From assembly GCF_014358015.1 (NCBI RefSeq), contig NZ_JACONV010000010.1, forward strand, positions 62,001-126,000: DNA of 64,000 nucleotides, read 5' to 3'. Under the pieces are notes generated by a model that ran no database searches, was not told the DNA's origin, and saw only the letters and a list, made by a program, of their open reading frames with translations. Origin of the DNA: Pseudomonas triticifolii. Its GTDB lineage: Bacteria; Pseudomonadota; Gammaproteobacteria; Pseudomonadales; Pseudomonadaceae. A program made the translations under genes and the position numbers. Shown piece by piece: positions 19,501-32,255 of this stretch. The first letter of the stretch is position 1, and each line of letters begins with the position of its first letter.

Positions 19501-19704
19501 TCTAACTTCCTAAGTTCAAAGGAAAAAACTGATGGCTGCACGCTCGCGAGCGTACAACGAATGCACTTGTTTTCGCGCCGCGGCGCAAATGTAACAAAAA
19601 CGAAGAAATTAGATAGTCGTCACGACCTTTCTACGATGATCGCTGCACAAACCCGTGGGCCTGTTAAAATGCCCGACCTTTTCGCAAACGACTTTCAGGC
19701 TGTC

Positions 19705-22336
<2,632 letters not shown>

Positions 22337-22339
22337 ACG

Positions 22340-23659
<1,320 letters not shown>

Positions 23660-23712
23660 GGGCGGTTCCTGTGCAGATAGCGTGAAAAGCGTTGTGCAGT
23701 TTACCGCACTGC

Positions 23713-23762
23713 ACTGCCAGATACTGCCATTGACTGCCACATAACCGCCATTAAGTGGCAGT
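23713..23762. promoter_or_regulatory. Candidate FisR upstream activating sequences (phased half-sites)
   Basis: ACTGCCA occurs at 23713, 23723 and 23733, exactly 10 bp apart. A one-mismatch copy (ACCGCCA) follows at 23744 and an inverted copy (TGGCAGT) at 23756-23762. The last two form an imperfect palindrome with a 5-bp spacer. The array ends about 85 bp upstream of the -24 element, a normal enhancer distance. FisR binding is inferred from position. Confidence 0.7.
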
Positions 23763-23846
23763 CCAAACGATACGGACGGCGACGTCTCATCAGGCTAAAA
23801 CCGTCGACGCTTTTGAATTAAGGGGCTCAAGCCAGAACATCGGCCA

Positions 23847-23863
23847 TTGGCATGCTTATTGAC
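23847..23863 (+). promoter_or_regulatory. Candidate sigma54 promoter of the sulfide-oxidation operon
   Basis: TTGGCATG-CTTA-TTGAC matches the consensus TTGGCACG-N4-TTGCW, except for T at the CAC position and A at the -12 C. The -24 GG and -12 G spacing is correct. Transcription would start near 23875, leaving about a 65-nt leader before the dioxygenase ATG. Confidence 0.65.
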
Positions 23864-23940
23864 TCTATCTGGCAACGACTGCCAACCGCCTTGCCTGCTG
23901 GCGTGGGTTTCGGGCGACTTACAGCCACAGGGATTCGAAC

Positions 23941-24825
23941 ATGATCATCGGTGACAAGCTTTACCTCGAGGCGCTGTTCGACAGCCAGACCTGTACCGTC
24001 AGCTATTTGCTGATGGACCTTGCCAGCAAGCAGTGCGCGATCATCGACAGCGTGCTGGACTACGATCCCAAATCGGGACGCACGCGCACCGAGTCCGCTG
24101 ACCGGATGATCGGCCGTGTACGGGCTCTGCAGGCCTCGGTGCAGTGGATTCTGGAAACCCACGTACATGCCGATCACCTGTCCGCCGCCGCGTACCTCAA
24201 GAACAAGCTGGACGGGCAAATCGTGATCGGCCGGCACATTACCCAGGTTCAGGAAACCTTCGGCGCGCTATTCAACGCGCCGGCCGATTTCGCCTGCGAC
24301 GGCAGCCAGTTCGACGTCTTGCTCGACGATGGCGCAACGTTTGCCATTGGCACGCTGCAAGCCAGAGCCCTGCATACGCCAGGACACACGCCCGCGTGCA
24401 TGAGCTATCTGGTCGAGGTCGATGGGCAAACAGTCGCGTTCGTCGGCGACACATTGTTCATGCCTGACTACGGCACCGCCCGCTGCGATTTCCCCGGTGC
24501 CAGCGCCCGCACGCTGTATCGCTCGATCCGCAAGCTGCTGGCCTTGCCGCCGCGGACGCTGCTTTTCATGTGCCACGACTACCTGCCCAACGGCCGGGAG
24601 CTGAAGTACATGACCACCGTCGCCGAGCAACGCGCCAGCAATATCCATGTGCGGGACGGCATCAGTGAGGACGCGTTCGTCAGCATGCGCGAAGCCCGTG
24701 ACCAGACACTGGAAATGCCCGTGCTCATGCTGCCGTCGGTGCAGGTCAACATGCGCTGTGGCCACTTTCCAGAGCCGGAAGACAACGGCGTGCGCTACCT
24801 CAAAATCCCCCTCAATACCCTTTGA
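23941..24825 (+). CDS. Persulfide dioxygenase-like metallo-beta-lactamase protein (Blh/PDO type)
   Basis: This 294-residue MBL-fold enzyme has the metal ligands of the ETHE1/Blh group: H74-V-H-A-D-H79, H149 in HTPGHTPAC, D170 in VGDTLF and H212 in CHDY. Persulfide dioxygenases oxidise glutathione persulfide to sulfite and glutathione using one ferrous ion. Co-location with an SQR supports this over beta-lactamase or glyoxalase II activity. It is the first gene behind the sigma54 promoter, 27 bp from the SQR gene. The length and operon resemble the Blh gene of the BigR operon. Confidence 0.85.
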   Translation: MIIGDKLYLEALFDSQTCTVSYLLMDLASKQCAIIDSVLDYDPKSGRTRTESADRMIGRVRALQASVQWILETHVHADHLSAAAYLKNKLDGQIVIGRHITQVQETFGALFNAPADFACDGSQFDVLLDDGATFAIGTLQARALHTPGHTPACMSYLVEVDGQTVAFVGDTLFMPDYGTARCDFPGASARTLYRSIRKLLALPPRTLLFMCHDYLPNGRELKYMTTVAEQRASNIHVRDGISEDAFVSMREARDQTLEMPVLMLPSVQVNMRCGHFPEPEDNGVRYLKIPLNTL

Positions 24826-24852
24826 CTCCCGTCAGCCTCCGGAAACCTTGCA

Positions 24853-26106
24853 ATGAATGCCCCCACTGCCAACTGCCAGATCCTGATTGTCGGTGCCGGT
24901 GCTGCCGGCCTTTCGACAGCCGCCAGCCTGCTCGCCCGCGACAAGACCTTGAGCATCACGCTCATCGATCCGGCCGACACGCACTATTACCAGCCAGGCT
25001 GGACAATGGTCGGCGCGGGCATTTTCTCGCCTGAAACGACGGCACGCAGCATGGCGTCGCTGATCCCAAACGGCGTGCAGTGGATCAAGGCCGCCGTGGC
25101 GAGCTTCGAACCGCAGGCCAACCGTGTGACGCTTCAGGACGGGCGAACGCTGGGTTATCAGCAACTGGTGGTCTGCCCCGGCCTCAAGCTGGACTGGTCG
25201 GCTATCGACGGACTGGTCGAGACGCTGGGTGCCAACGGCGTGACGTCCAACTATCGCTACGACCTGGCGCCTTACACCTGGAAACTGGTCCAGAACCTGA
25301 AACAGGGTCGTGCGCTGTTCACACAGCCACCGATGCCGATCAAGTGTGCCGGAGCGCCACAGAAGGCCATGTACCTGTCCTGCGATCACTGGCGAAAGGC
25401 GGGGCGTCAGGGTCAGATCACTACGCAGTTCTTCAACGCAGGTGCCGTGCTGTTCGGCGTGGCGGACTATGTTCCGGCCCTCATGACGTATGTCGAGCGC
25501 TATGCCATCGACCTCAGATTCAGTCACAGACTGGTGGCCGTCGATGGGCCTGGCAAACGCGCCACCTTTTTACGTACCGGGCCGGACGGCAGCAGTGAAA
25601 CGGTGGAACAGGGTTTCGAGATGCTGCACGTGGTGCCGCCACAGATCGCCCCGGACTTCATCCGCACCAGCCCGCTGGCCGATGCCGCAGGCTGGGTGGA
25701 CGTCGACCCGGCCACGCTTCGCCACCGGCAGTTCGCCAATGTGCATGGTCTGGGCGATGCCACCAACACCAGCAATGCCAAGACGGCGGCAGCCGCTCGC
25801 AAGCAGGCGCCGGTGGTTGCCCATAATGTCCTGGTCGCGTTGGGGCGGCTGACTGATCCGGTCATCTATGACGGTTATGGCTCGTGCCCGCTGACAGTCG
25901 AGAAAGGCAAAATCGTGCTCGCCGAATTCCTCTATGGCGGCAAGGTAGCGCCCAGCTTCCCACAGTGGCTGCTCAACGGACGACGACCGACACGCCTGGC
26001 CTGGTGGCTGAAAGAGCGCGTGCTGCCGCCACTGTACTGGCACGGCATGCTCAAGGGCCGTGAGTGGCTGGCCAAACCGAAAAAGGTCACGGCCGAACAT
26101 GGATGA
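24853..26106 (+). CDS. Sulfide:quinone oxidoreductase, type II (eukaryotic SQOR-like)
   Basis: This 417-residue FAD protein has the N-terminal dinucleotide fold LIVGAGAAGLSTAASL. Catalytic cysteines C165 (PIKCAGAPQKAMYL) and C345 (GYGSCPLTVEKGKIVLAEF) lie in segments that closely resemble the human SQOR active-site motifs. The enzyme oxidises sulfide to persulfide and passes electrons to ubiquinone at the inner membrane face. The C-terminal helices (WWLKERVLPPLYWHGML) look membrane-associating. The 3' end overlaps the TauE-like gene by 8 bp. The product persulfide is the expected substrate of the upstream dioxygenase. Confidence 0.9.
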   Translation: MNAPTANCQILIVGAGAAGLSTAASLLARDKTLSITLIDPADTHYYQPGWTMVGAGIFSPETTARSMASLIPNGVQWIKAAVASFEPQANRVTLQDGRTLGYQQLVVCPGLKLDWSAIDGLVETLGANGVTSNYRYDLAPYTWKLVQNLKQGRALFTQPPMPIKCAGAPQKAMYLSCDHWRKAGRQGQITTQFFNAGAVLFGVADYVPALMTYVERYAIDLRFSHRLVAVDGPGKRATFLRTGPDGSSETVEQGFEMLHVVPPQIAPDFIRTSPLADAAGWVDVDPATLRHRQFANVHGLGDATNTSNAKTAAAARKQAPVVAHNVLVALGRLTDPVIYDGYGSCPLTVEKGKIVLAEFLYGGKVAPSFPQWLLNGRRPTRLAWWLKERVLPPLYWHGMLKGREWLAKPKKVTAEHG

Positions 26107-26917
26107 GCATCAACTGCTGGGCGCCGGCCTGGGCGCGATTATTGGCGCGGTGCTGGCGTTGACCGGCGCGGGCGGCGGGATTCTTGCGGTGCCGCTGCTG
26201 GTGTTCGGGCTGGGGCTGTCGATTGTCGAGGCTGCGCCGGTCGGTCTGCTCGCCGTGGGCATGGCGGCAGGCGTTGGCGCGGTGCTGGGTTTGCGTCAGG
26301 GCATCGTGCGCTATCGCGCCGCGGCTTACATCGCCGGTATCGGGGTGGTGGTCGCGCCACTGGGACTGTGGCTTGCGCATCGCCTGCCCAACGCGCCGCT
26401 GGCACTGCTCTTTTGCGCCGTGCTGCTGTATGCCTGCTCACGCATGCTGATCAAAGCCCACCGCGAACTGCGCGACGGCGCACCAGCCCCACGCGCCGAG
26501 GTGCTGCCCTGCGTGATCAATCCGTTACAAGGTCGTCTGCGCTGGACCATGCCCTGCCTGCGAGCCTTGACGATGACCGGGCTAGGCTCGGGCCTGCTGT
26601 CCGGTTTGCTCGGTGTCGGCGGCGGTTTTGTGATCATTCCGGCGCTGACGCGTTATACCGATCTGGACATAAAAAGCGTCATGGCGACCTCGCTGGCGGT
26701 GATCGCCCTGGTGTCGACCGGCAGCGTCATCACCGCCTCGCTGAGCGGGGTCATGCACTGGACCGTAGGTTTGCCGTTCGCGCTGGGGGCGATGGTCGGC
26801 CTGTTGGCCGGCAGACAGATTTCGCGTTACCTGGCCGGGCCTCGCTTGCAGCAGTTGTTTGCGCTGTGCGGGATCGTCGCGGCCTGCATGTTGGCCCTGT
26901 CAGCGCTGCAGGCCTGA
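26099..26917 (+). CDS. TauE/SafE (TSUP) family sulfite/sulfur-compound exporter
   Basis: This 272-residue membrane protein has two TSUP repeats, each with a Gly-rich hairpin: LTGAGGGILAVPLLVFGLGLSI and SGLLGVGGGFVIIPALTRYTDLD. About 8 helices are predicted by eye. TSUP transporters export sulfite, sulfoacetate or related anions. Here sulfite from the persulfide dioxygenase is the likely cargo (inference). The ATG at 26099 overlaps the SQR stop, which implies coupled translation, and this is the last gene of the operon. Confidence 0.87.
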   Translation: MDEHQLLGAGLGAIIGAVLALTGAGGGILAVPLLVFGLGLSIVEAAPVGLLAVGMAAGVGAVLGLRQGIVRYRAAAYIAGIGVVVAPLGLWLAHRLPNAPLALLFCAVLLYACSRMLIKAHRELRDGAPAPRAEVLPCVINPLQGRLRWTMPCLRALTMTGLGSGLLSGLLGVGGGFVIIPALTRYTDLDIKSVMATSLAVIALVSTGSVITASLSGVMHWTVGLPFALGAMVGLLAGRQISRYLAGPRLQQLFALCGIVAACMLALSALQA

Positions 26918-27020
26918 TGATCGTGCCCATGCTCCGTTGGTGGTACACAGCTTTAGTGAATAAAGGCAAAACCGGTCATCAGCCAGTACATTCGCGAATG
27001 TGTTGCGCCTGAAAAGCAGT

Positions 27021-27093
27021 CTTCGTGGACAAGTCCACTCCTACGGATTGAGAACCGGTTTATCAGCTAGTGGGAGCGGACTTGTCCGCGAAG
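27021..27093. repeat. REP inverted pair downstream of the sulfide operon
   Basis: The left arm at 27021-27044 (CTTCGTGGACAAGTCCACTC) and the right arm at 27070-27093 (GTGGGAGCGGACTTGTCCGC) are near reverse complements. The core is GGACTTGTCC instead of the GAGCTTGCTC seen at 942 and 45666, so this is a different REP subfamily. Confidence 0.75.
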
Positions 27094-27154
27094 GGGCCGG
27101 ATGCTATTGCCCATGCTCTGCGTAATGCACGGCCTCATCGATGAATACAAACGT

Positions 27155-27190
27155 GTGGGAGGCGGCTTGCCGCCTCCCACGAGAGTTTTT
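27155..27190 (+). terminator. REP-derived perfect hairpin with following T-run
   Basis: GTGGGAGGCGG / CCGCCTCCCAC form a perfect 11-bp stem around the loop CTTG (27155-27165, 27170-27180), followed by GAGAGTTTTTTC. It is the single-palindrome form of the same element found as a pair at 29331-29415, and it could act as a terminator. Confidence 0.6.
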
Positions 27191-27267
27191 TCACCCCACC
27201 GTTATTGTTACCCCGCTTCAGCGCTCTTTCCGGCATACGTATAACCGTGAGCAAGGAGTGAGGACGA

Positions 27268-29190
27268 TCATTGGGCGGTGTTCTGCAATCCGGCCAGCAG
27301 TAGCCTTTGATAAAGCTCTTCGCGTAACCCCTGCGGTTTATCGAGCTGCATACGCTGTAGATGCTCCATGTAAGCGTCAGGCTCCGGCGCATCAAGCGTG
27401 GCCTTTCCCAGCTCCAGAATCTCGGTGATTTTGAATTTGCCCTTGAGCCAGTTCAATGCCCGGAGCAGATCGCGTTCTTGTGGAGTGAAGTCGCTGCCCA
27501 GCGGGTATTCAGTGAACAATGAGGCATGCCGCGAGGCAATGTCCTGCAAACGCTCAGGCGTATTCTGCGTAAAGCGCGGATCGAGGCTGAAGTTCTTCGG
27601 CAGTTTTCCAGCCTTTTGCGCTTGCTCGATCAGCCCGACCTGGAAGCGCGAGTCGCTGATGTTCAGCAGCCGCTCGATCACCGTCGCGTCGGTCTGACCC
27701 CGCAGGTCGGCAATCCCGTATTCGGTCACGACGATGTCGCGCAGGTGCCGGGGAATCGTCGCGTGGCCATATTCCCAGACAATATTGGAGCTGACCTCGC
27801 CGCCTGATTCGCGCCAGCTGCGCAGCATCAGAATCGAGCGCGCGTCTTCAAGCGCATGGGCCTGAGCCACGAAGTTGTACTGCCCGCCGACGCCACTGAG
27901 AACACGTCCATCTTCCAGCTGGTCGGCCACTGCCGCCCCCAGCAGCGTGACGGTGAAGGCACTGTTGATGAAACGTGCATCACGCCGCTGCAGGCGCTTG
28001 AGCTCTTCATTGCCATACAGTTCGTTGATGTAGCTGATGGCAGTCATGTTGAACTGCGCCAGACGCTCGGCAGGCAGCTCGCGCAGTCGCTCGTAGAAAC
28101 TGGTCGGACCCAGAAAGAAACCACCATGCATCACTACGCCATCGGGATGGGTGTCCTCATCCAGAGTGCCCATATTGGCCAGCCGTTGCAGTTCTGCGTC
28201 GGGATATACCCTGCGCCGTATGATCCCCGCATCGGCCAGCACCAGCAGGCCGTTGACGAACATTTCGCTGCAACCGTACAAGCCGTTCGCAAAAGGCTGC
28301 ATCCCGCCTTCGCGATCGATCAGCGTTTGCCAGTTGCTCATGTTCAGCTCGGCCAGCAGCGCACGCCAGGACTCGTTGTCTGCCTGACGGGCCAGCAACG
28401 CGCCAGTCAATGCATCGCCCATCGAGCCGATACCGATCTGCAGGGTGCCGCCGTCACGCACCAGCGTGCTGGCATGCAGACCGATCAGGTGATCCTGGTA
28501 GCCCACCGGCATGTTGGGCGTGGAGAACAGCGTGCTGCGCTCCTCCTCGTCCAGTAACAGGTCGAAGGCCACGGCATCCAGCTCCGAATCGCCGGGCATG
28601 TAGGGCAGGTCGGCGTGCACCTGTCCCAGCATCAAAATGGTTTCACCTGCCGCACGACGCTTGGCGATCATGGGCAACAGGTCAAGGGTCACGTCGGGAT
28701 TACAGCTGAGGCTGAGCTTGCCCGGCCGCTGCTCATCACGGGCCACGAGCTGCGCGACAAGGTTCAGACCGCTGGCATTGATGTCGCGGGCGGCGTGGCT
28801 GTAATTGCTGCTGACGTAGTCCTGCTGGGCCGATTCGCTGTTGAGCAGACTGCCTGGCTGCATGAAGAACTGCTGGACACGGATGTTGCCCGGCAGGCTG
28901 TCGCGACGCAGTGCGGCGAGAAAATCGAGTTCTGGATAGTCACCGAACGTGCGCTCCAGAAACGGCTCGAGAAAGCGCGCCTGCAAGCCTTCTCCCGGTG
29001 TCGGACGTCCCAGGGTCAACGCGGTATAAAGGGTCAGTTTGCGCTCAGGCAACTCGCTGATCCGCTGATACAAGGCGTTGACGAATCGATTTGGCTTGCC
29101 CAGCCCCAGCGGCATGCCGAGGTGAATATGCTCGGGCAACTGCGAAAGAACGTAATCAACGGCTTGCTCAATGGAACAGGACTGCGGCAT
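27268..29190 (-). CDS. Acetyl-CoA hydrolase/transferase family protein
   Basis: This 640-residue CoA-transferase superfamily member is longer than the typical 430-500-residue Cat1/Ach1 enzymes. The C-terminal domain contains LSGVGGQYNFVAQAHAL, the AcetylCoA_hyd_C signature. NIVWEYGHATIPRHLRDIVVTEYGIADLRGQ follows, typical of the family. The N-terminal half (HIHLGMPLGLGKPNRFVNALYQRI) supplies the other lobe. It would move CoA between short-chain acyl groups, and the exact substrate is unknown. It is a lone minus-strand gene bordered by REP elements of one subfamily on both sides. Confidence 0.85.
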   Translation of the reverse strand: MPQSCSIEQAVDYVLSQLPEHIHLGMPLGLGKPNRFVNALYQRISELPERKLTLYTALTLGRPTPGEGLQARFLEPFLERTFGDYPELDFLAALRRDSLPGNIRVQQFFMQPGSLLNSESAQQDYVSSNYSHAARDINASGLNLVAQLVARDEQRPGKLSLSCNPDVTLDLLPMIAKRRAAGETILMLGQVHADLPYMPGDSELDAVAFDLLLDEEERSTLFSTPNMPVGYQDHLIGLHASTLVRDGGTLQIGIGSMGDALTGALLARQADNESWRALLAELNMSNWQTLIDREGGMQPFANGLYGCSEMFVNGLLVLADAGIIRRRVYPDAELQRLANMGTLDEDTHPDGVVMHGGFFLGPTSFYERLRELPAERLAQFNMTAISYINELYGNEELKRLQRRDARFINSAFTVTLLGAAVADQLEDGRVLSGVGGQYNFVAQAHALEDARSILMLRSWRESGGEVSSNIVWEYGHATIPRHLRDIVVTEYGIADLRGQTDATVIERLLNISDSRFQVGLIEQAQKAGKLPKNFSLDPRFTQNTPERLQDIASRHASLFTEYPLGSDFTPQERDLLRALNWLKGKFKITEILELGKATLDAPEPDAYMEHLQRMQLDKPQGLREELYQRLLLAGLQNTAQ

Positions 29191-29330
29191 CCGAGCTCTC
29201 CTGATGTGTTATTGGATGCAGCTTGGACAGGTCTGGGCGGGAAAGTGCTGCGCGGCGTGTGATTTGATCGTTTCATGCTCTGCGCCCGCTCCAGAACCAA
29301 AACAACAATGGCTGACTGAATAGATACCCC

Positions 29331-29415
29331 GTGGGAGGCGGCTTGCCGGCGAGGCGGTCCCTGCAGCGCCGTATGAGTGACTGGGCTGACGTCATCGCCA
29401 GCAAGCCGCCTCCCA
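29331..29415. repeat. REP inverted pair (REPIN-like) upstream of the acetyl-CoA hydrolase gene
   Basis: The left arm from 29331 reads GTGGGAGGCGGCTTGCCGGC. The right arm ending at 29415 is its reverse complement with one mismatch. The core GGCGGCTTGCC is the same as in the hairpin at 27155, so this gene is flanked by matching elements. Confidence 0.8.
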
Positions 29416-29489
29416 CAATCGCGCACCTGCTGCGAAACCTGTGTAGACCGATGAGCCGGGAGCATATGCATGATCAGCAGCCTAAATGA

Positions 29490-29909
29490 TCACTTCAACC
29501 CCGACATCTTCTGAATCGCGCCTTTGAGGTCTTCATCAGAACAATCGCCACACGTGCCTTTGGGCGGCATGGCGTTGATGCCGGTAATGGCCTTGGCCAG
29601 CAGCCCGTCAAGGCCGCCTTCTTTCTGGGCACGTTCGGTCCAGGCTGCGGTATCACCGATTACCGGCGCATTGGGCATGATGCCGCTGTGGCAGACGGTG
29701 CAGTGTTTGGCAATCACATCATCTGCGGATCGGGCAGCACCGCCAGCAGCACCCACAACCTGCACGCCGGGACACTCCTTGCCTTGAACACAGACCTGCC
29801 CGACAGGCTCCAGACGCCTGGCGATCTCTTCATTGCTCGCCGCCTGAACGTTGAATGCCCAGAGTGCCAGCACCGCAGAAATGGCCAGAAACTTGTTTGT
29901 CAGGTTCAC
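29490..29909 (-). CDS. cycB: Cytochrome c5
   Basis: This 139-residue secreted monohaem cytochrome has a signal peptide (residues 1-23, ALWAFNVQAAS). The haem site is CTVCH, the axial Met candidate is in GINAMPPKGTCGDCSDEDL, and the C-terminal CGDC pair is the disulfide typical of cytochrome c5. It acts in periplasmic electron transfer. The most suitable start is GTG 29907-29909, which puts the hydrophobic core 8 residues from the N-terminus. A longer frame to 30035 would spoil the signal peptide. The neighbour order cycB, cupin regulator, dadX matches P. aeruginosa. Confidence 0.87.
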   Translation of the reverse strand: MNLTNKFLAISAVLALWAFNVQAASNEEIARRLEPVGQVCVQGKECPGVQVVGAAGGAARSADDVIAKHCTVCHSGIMPNAPVIGDTAAWTERAQKEGGLDGLLAKAITGINAMPPKGTCGDCSDEDLKGAIQKMSGLK

Positions 29910-30082
29910 GCTCAACACCCTCAAGGTGACTGGGTCACGCCTGCGCAAATGGGCTGGCAGGCCGCAAAAGTATAACGGCCAGCTGGCACGGCTGAAACGC
30001 GCCTGCAGTCGGTCGGCCAGGTGAGCGACGAACACAGAAATCAGCCACCGCCCCTGAAAACAAGGGCTGCGGGACAGTGACG

Positions 30083-30631
30083 TCAGAAGTTGGCGGGAGT
30101 GGCTGCGCTGATTAGCCGCGCCGGGGCGTCGAACGGATTACGAAAGCGGTGCGGACGCGTACTTTCGAAGTAGTAACTGTCGCCCGCTTCGAGCACGTAG
30201 GTGTCCAGCCCGACCACCAGTTCCAGACGCCCTTCGACGACAATCCCGGTTTCTTCGCCTTCGTGGACCAGCATTTCCTCACCGGTATCGGCACCGGGCG
30301 GATAGGTCTCGGTCAGGAAGGCGATGGCACGGCCCTGGTGCGACTTGCCGACCAGTTTCATGGTCACGGCACCGTCCGAGATATCGATCAATTCGCTGGC
30401 TTTGTAAACCACCTGAGTCGAATTTTCGGGTTCGATTTCTTCGGAGAAGAACTCGACCATCGACATGGGAATCCCGCCCAGCACCTTACGCAGGGAGCTG
30501 ATCGAAGGGCTGACGCTGTTTTTCTCGATCATGGAAATGGTGCTGTTGGTCACACCTGCCCGCTTGGCGAGTTCACGCTGGGACAAGCCCTTGAGCTTGC
30601 GGATCGATTGCAGTCGTTCACCCACGTCCAA
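30083..30631 (-). CDS. XRE-family regulator with C-terminal cupin (PuuR-like)
   Basis: This 182-residue protein has an N-terminal HTH_3 domain (GLSQRELAKRAGVTNSTISMIEKN, residues 1-65) and a C-terminal cupin (MLVHEGEETGIVVEGRLELVVG...GDSYYFES...PHRFRN). This architecture is that of PuuR, the repressor of putrescine catabolism. The nearby PuuB-like oxidase and KauB/PuuC-like aldehyde dehydrogenase make polyamine control plausible. It lies 124 bp downstream of dadX on the same strand, so read-through from the dad operon is possible. Confidence 0.88.
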   Translation of the reverse strand: MDVGERLQSIRKLKGLSQRELAKRAGVTNSTISMIEKNSVSPSISSLRKVLGGIPMSMVEFFSEEIEPENSTQVVYKASELIDISDGAVTMKLVGKSHQGRAIAFLTETYPPGADTGEEMLVHEGEETGIVVEGRLELVVGLDTYVLEAGDSYYFESTRPHRFRNPFDAPARLISAATPANF

Positions 30632-30754
30632 TGCGGTATTCCCCCAGATTTAGTCAGGTCAAGTCGTTATGAGCGCCATGATGGCACAGCGTTCAATATT
30701 TACAACACTCGACCGGCGACCGGAACGCAGGGGAACAGGTGACGACGAACAGCC

Positions 30755-31828
30755 TCAGCTTTCGGAATAAACCCGAGGCACACGGCGCAGATTGCAGAAG
30801 ATCTGGTACGGAATCGTGCCCGCGTGGGCGGCCACATCACTGGCCAGCACGCGCTTGCCCCAGAGTTCGACATGGCTGCCGAGACCGGCCTGAGGCAAGT
30901 CGGTCAGGTCCACACCGAGCATGTCCATGGACACCCGCCCGACCAGCCTGGAAGGCTGCCCGTCGATGAGCACCGGTGTTCCGGTGGGGGCCTGACGCGG
31001 ATAACCGTCGGCGTAGCCCATTGCCACGACGCCGATGCGTGAAGGACGGTCTGTGACATAGGCCGCGCCATAACCGACAGGCTCACCGGCGGCCAGCTCG
31101 CGTACGCTGATGATTTTCGACTCCAGCGTCATGACCGGCTGCAGGCGATCAGCCAGTCCCTGTGACTCACTGAACGGCGTGGCACCGTACAGCATGATGC
31201 CGGGCCGTACCCAGTCGCTCTGGATCGTCGGCCAGCCCAGCACGGCCGGAGAGTTTTTCAGGCTGGTTTCGGCGGCAAGCCCCTGACGGGCGGCTTCAAA
31301 AACCGCGACCTGATCAGCGCTGGCCGGGCTGTTCAGCTCATCGGCCCGTGCGAAGTGACTCATCAGCACGATCCTGGCCACTTTGCCGGTCGCCAGCAGA
31401 CGCTGGTACGCCGTGCGGTACTCCGAGGGATGCAGGCCCACACGATGCATGCCGGTGTCGAGCTTGAGCCAGACGGTGACGGGTTTGCCGAGACGGGCCT
31501 GTTCCAACGCCTCCAGCTGCCACATCGAATGCACCACCATCCACAGATCGTGCTGGACGATCAGCGCCAGTTCGTCGGCTTCGAAAAAACCTTCCAGCAA
31601 CAGGATCGGCAAGGTAATACCCGCCGCACGCAATTCCAGCGCTTCTTCGATGCACGCCACCGCAAATCCGTCCGCCATGGCTTCCAGCGCCTGGGCTGCG
31701 CGCACGGCACCGTGCCCGTAGGCATCGGCCTTGACCACGGCAAGCGCTTTGGCGCCGGTGCTTTCGCGGGCCAACTGGTAGTTGTGACGCAGGGCTTGAA
31801 GATCGATAAGAGCGCGGGCTGGACGCAT
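30755..31828 (-). CDS. dadX: Catabolic alanine racemase DadX
   Basis: This 357-residue fold-III PLP racemase has the PLP lysine in [11 protein letters not shown] (about residue 33) and the second catalytic tyrosine in GYGAAYVT. It supplies D-alanine to DadA for alanine catabolism. The start at 31826-31828 ([10 protein letters not shown]) is the family N-terminus. A longer frame upstream runs through a terminator hairpin and was rejected. It is third in dadA-ridA-dadX, 73 bp after the RidA-like gene. Confidence 0.95.
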   Translation of the reverse strand: MRPARALIDLQALRHNYQLARESTGAKALAVVKADAYGHGAVRAAQALEAMADGFAVACIEEALELRAAGITLPILLLEGFFEADELALIVQHDLWMVVHSMWQLEALEQARLGKPVTVWLKLDTGMHRVGLHPSEYRTAYQRLLATGKVARIVLMSHFARADELNSPASADQVAVFEAARQGLAAETSLKNSPAVLGWPTIQSDWVRPGIMLYGATPFSESQGLADRLQPVMTLESKIISVRELAAGEPVGYGAAYVTDRPSRIGVVAMGYADGYPRQAPTGTPVLIDGQPSRLVGRVSMDMLGVDLTDLPQAGLGSHVELWGKRVLASDVAAHAGTIPYQIFCNLRRVPRVYSES

Positions 31829-31855
31829 GGGGAGGGTATTGCCTGAGCAGGTGAT

Positions 31856-31889
31856 AAAAAAGCCCGACGCCGAGGGTGCGTCGCCGGGC
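31856..31889 (-). terminator. Hairpin with T-run inside the dad operon
   Basis: On the minus strand, GCCCGGCGACGC pairs with GCGTCGGGC (3-nt bulge) and is followed by TTTTTT. It lies between the RidA-like gene and dadX, so it could lower dadX expression relative to dadA. Confidence 0.65.
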
Positions 31890-31901
31890 CAGGAAAAAAC
31901 G

Positions 31902-32255
31902 TTATGGCAGTGCGGCGACCACCGACAGCTCGACCAGAATTTCCGGTTCGCACAGCTTGGCTTCAACGGTTGCGCGGGCAGGTGCGACGCCTTTTGGCAG
32001 CCACTTGTCCCAGACACTGTTCATACCGGCAAAGTGTGCATCGATATCCTTGAGGTAAATCGTGACCGACAGAATGCGAGTCTTGTCGGTACCTGCCAGG
32101 TCGAGCAGTCGCTCGATACTGTCCAGCGTTTCCTGGGTCTGTTTCTCGACACCGGCGGCCATGTCATCTCCCACCTGGCCCGACAAATAGACGGTGCCGT
32201 TGTGGACGACGATCTGACTCATGCGCTCATTGGTGAGCTGGCGCTGGATTGACAT
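31902..32255 (-). CDS. RidA/YjgF family protein of the dad operon
   Basis: This 117-residue Rid protein has [15 protein letters not shown] near the N-terminus and the C-terminal motif [22 protein letters not shown]. That includes an Arg at the position RidA uses to bind the imine carboxylate. It would hydrolyse the 2-iminopropionate released by DadA. Its start lies inside the end of dadA (29-bp overlap) with AGGAG at proper spacing. This is distinct from the canonical ridA at 59700. The pair illustrates Rid subfamily specialisation. Confidence 0.9.
   Translation of the reverse strand: MSIQRQLTNERMSQIVVHNGTVYLSGQVGDDMAAGVEKQTQETLDSIERLLDLAGTDKTRILSVTIYLKDIDAHFAGMNSVWDKWLPKGVAPARATVEAKLCEPEILVELSVVAALP

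Larger units (their letters stand above)
26918..27267. other. 350-bp non-coding region rich in REP palindromes
   Basis: It contains one spaced REP pair and one compact perfect hairpin (both listed separately), and no reading frame I would support. It separates the sulfide operon from the convergent acetyl-CoA hydrolase gene. Confidence 0.7.

Noticed and set aside
19561..19704. Upstream extension of rep to an ATG at 19561
   Set aside because: The family starts at MSRLNPRQQ, the extension crosses the promoter area, and no Shine-Dalgarno site supports it.
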